Origin: Anarhynchus alexandrinus
Taxonomy: Eukaryota; Chordata; Aves; Charadriiformes; Charadriidae
Direction: 5' to 3'
DNA length: 64,000 nucleotides
Assembly: GCA_008711295.1 (NCBI GenBank)
Contig: VUYV01000036.1
Coordinates: 261,187 to 325,186 of the forward strand
Shown: positions 61,601 through 64,000 of the stretch, piece after piece
Numbering within the stretch: position 1 is the first letter of the stretch
Layout of the letters: every line of letters starts with the position of its first letter
Notes under the pieces: model-generated
Told to the model about the DNA's origin: nothing
What the model saw: the letters and a program-made list of their open reading frames with translations, nothing else
Database searches by the model: none
Made by a program: the position numbers and the translations under genes

Positions 61601-64000
61601 AGGTGCTTGGGTAGAATGAGTTGTAAACTTGGCTTCAATAATTTTCAGGGGAAAATAGCTTTATCCTGAATGTTTCCTAATCCCATGATACTGTCATGGC
61701 ATCCAACTGAATGTGCAGTTACTCATAGCATGACAATTTCTGCCGTGTGCAATACAGAGAATGGTTTAATTTCTCTAACTGATCTTTTTGTGGAAGATAT
61801 CCCCTACTGCTTTTTGGGAGGGGGTTTAATCATAAAGTAAAAAGCCCTGAGAAAAATATTCTGTGGAAGGTGGTTTTTCGTTGGTAGGCAAAAACATTAA
61901 TTAATGTTTTAGCACACTCTTCTCTGGCTTGTCACAAAGTAGAGTGAGAGTGGACCTAAAAGGACCTCCACTGAGCAGTTGCTTTGACATAACCCAGTGA
62001 CAGCTGCTTACACCACTGTGCAGAGCGCTTAACGTCTGACTTTCAGCATAATTTACATCATTCCACGTGCTGATAGGGCCCTCCAAAGATGTTTTTTCAC
62101 TACTTCCATAACAAATTTGTTCAAAGTAAGATACTCAAGCCTATACCACGCAGAGAAAACATGCATTGCTTGTTTTATATTCTACCATCAGCCCCAGGAT
62201 ATGGACCATCTACCATCAGGATGGTGCATGTATTTTGGGACGTGGCAGGGCTGAGGGACAGTACTAAATTTGAGTTTCTACCTATACCCTTACAGACAAC
62301 AGCAAAACCTAAAAAAAAATAGAAAGCAAAACCACTAAATGGCAACTGCAATTACTTTTGGTGAAGATAAAACACTTTGGAGGTAGTTCTTAAATTTTGG
62401 TTGTATTGATTGTGCTATTGTCACACTGTCTTTTCCTGCCTTATTTCTTATCTTCTTTTCCACAGGCTTGTCTCCAGAGAAGCTACTTGCCTGACTTAGA
62501 CAAGGCTGCACGTGAATGGTAGCAGCCACCTTGGAAATGGCTTTGTTATTCACCAGAGACCATTTGAACCTATTCCAGTTTCTTTGATGGGGCCTTATTC
62601 AGAAGCCGTCATGATCACTGGAAAAACTCCAGTCAATAAGGCCTTGATGCCAGTCCAGATCTGATTTCAAAGTTCTCCCAAGAAGGATTTGCTTATGGTG
62701 ACACAGAGTACGGTACTCAATAATTCTTATGCACGGGCACATTTTTTCACATGGAAGAAAATGTATTTGCTTCTATTCCACTACAGTGAAGCCTGCATGT
62801 GTCCTTGGGTTTTGGCAGATGTCGAAAACAGATCAGGAGCAGATGATGTGAGAGCAACAATATGTCCCTGAGCAACAGCAAAGCAGCAGGTGCAGGAGGA
62901 GCATATGCCAGATTCCCATCAGCAGAAGCAGCCGCATGGAGGGCTCTCTGGGACTGCATGCGAGGTGCACGCTCCACTTTTCTTCTGGCACTGGGGAATA
63001 TTAATAAGTCTGCATCAGGCCAAGCAAATAATTTACAAACTTAACTTTCAATTATGTAATAATTCATAAAGTAAGCACACAGAGACTGTAGTGCAAGAGA
63101 ATTTCTCAGGCAAACAACCTGGGTCTTTAAAAAAGTATCATATTTTACTTTTGAAAATTGAATGTCCAGAAACAATAATGAAGGAAATTAGAAACCGTAA
63201 CTCTGACCCTGTCCCAAAACCTTTCCCACACATCCAGGAACATGAAAAGTTTATTTTTTAATAAAAGACACTAGTTTCAAAAAATTCTGTATCAAGTTAA
63301 TTTGAAATGTTTTGATCAGACCACTTCTGACACATTCTTAAAAAATGGGGGGAAAAAAAGAAAGAAAAAAAAGCAACGGTTCAGTGGTCGAAAGCTTTTT
63401 TCTGCTGTTCAACCCTGGCACGCTACATTGCATTGAATGGACTAAATAAAAATATGTCCGTTATGATCAAAATTGAGGAATTCTGGATACAAGTTATCCA
63501 TTTTCCTCCAATGTCACATTATGGTCTTCTGAGTGCAGCTGGACAAAAGTCTGGTTTATAAAATATATATGCATAGGTACGCATTTTACCTCGAGACAAA
63601 GCCAAGATTTTTCTAAACCAAAAAGCAGCACACCCTTCACACAAAAGCCATCAAAAAGCAGCCGGTACACCAGAGTATAAACTTGCTTGCCCTGTGCAGG
63701 ATCTACTTCTGAACTCCTGCTGTGTCATGCTCTTTTGTGCTAGTGAGTTGAAACTCATCTTGGGGAATAGGGGTCCTATCTATCTTTCTGGCTTAGGTGG
63801 AAACTTTCTTATTAAAAACTATAGGAAGACTGGGTTTTGATGTTTTTTCTCTTAAGAAAAATTTCCTCAGAAATCTCCAGTTCTTCACTTGAACCATATG
63901 ATTAAATTGAATGAACCAGTTAGCAATCTAAATAAATAGATTTAAAAAAAAAATAATCCTATTTTATGCTTGTTGAGGTAGTATTGAAAGGCCACAGGGC
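58685..64000. other. unique non-coding DNA
   Basis: No gene, RNA or transposon recognised to the end of the window. A short CA-rich tract lies near 61,276-61,305, and A runs near 62,310 and 63,353-63,374. Open frames stay below about 93 codons. Confidence 0.5.

Noticed and set aside
1..64000. bacterial-style operons, CRISPR arrays, toxin-antitoxin or phage genes
   Set aside because: The composition, CR1 content and lack of dense coding show this is vertebrate nuclear DNA. Open frames with GTG/TTG starts are artefacts in this context.

Overview
This window looks like bird nuclear DNA. The strongest evidence is ten copies or fragments of CR1, the dominant avian LINE. Several end in the typical CR1 tail, a short tandem ATTCTATG-type repeat, and carry the characteristic 3' stretch around GGTCCCTTCCAAC. 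The rest is AT-rich and single-copy in appearance. I recognise no host protein-coding exon, rRNA, tRNA, CRISPR array, LTR retrovirus or DNA transposon. The window is best read as intergenic DNA or the inside of a large intron. The species cannot be fixed from what is visible.

Layout. Positions 1 to about 23,500 are repeat-poor: one old MIR-type SINE (7,590-7,820) and one 90-bp CR1 tail (14,781-14,868). This third also holds several blocks (about 3.4-3.8, 8.7-9.2, 13.5-13.8, 17.5-17.8 and 20.5-21.4 kb) whose texture resembles conserved non-coding regulatory DNA. That reading is inference and needs alignment. From 23.5 to 58.7 kb CR1 copies are frequent on both strands: minus at 23.5, 40.5, 44-46, 52.1-53.0 and 54.4 kb; plus at 28.8-32.0, 38.1, 57.0 and 58.4 kb. 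The last 5 kb shows nothing recognisable.

The most informative element is the CR1 copy at about 28.8-32.0 kb. It keeps pieces of the whole LINE plan: ORF1 with an SGNH/GDSL esterase-like domain, then ORF2 with an APE-type endonuclease, a linker, the end of the reverse transcriptase region and the 3' tail. It is dead: it has stops and frameshifts, changed residues at three expected catalytic positions, and an internal loss of roughly 0.9 kb that removes the reverse transcriptase core. The minus-strand copy at 43.96-46.08 kb still has that core region, so the missing part can be measured inside this window. In that second copy the FADD active-site box is itself degraded.

Outside repeats, two open frames deserve a check. 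One is a 219-codon ATG frame at 24,492-25,151 (+), the longest in the window. The other is a hydrophilic, protein-like frame of about 110 codons at 41,556-41,888 (-). I recognise neither, and neither has convincing gene structure. No genes here form an operon, pathway or system. The content is decayed retrotransposons in a probably regulatory, gene-poor region.
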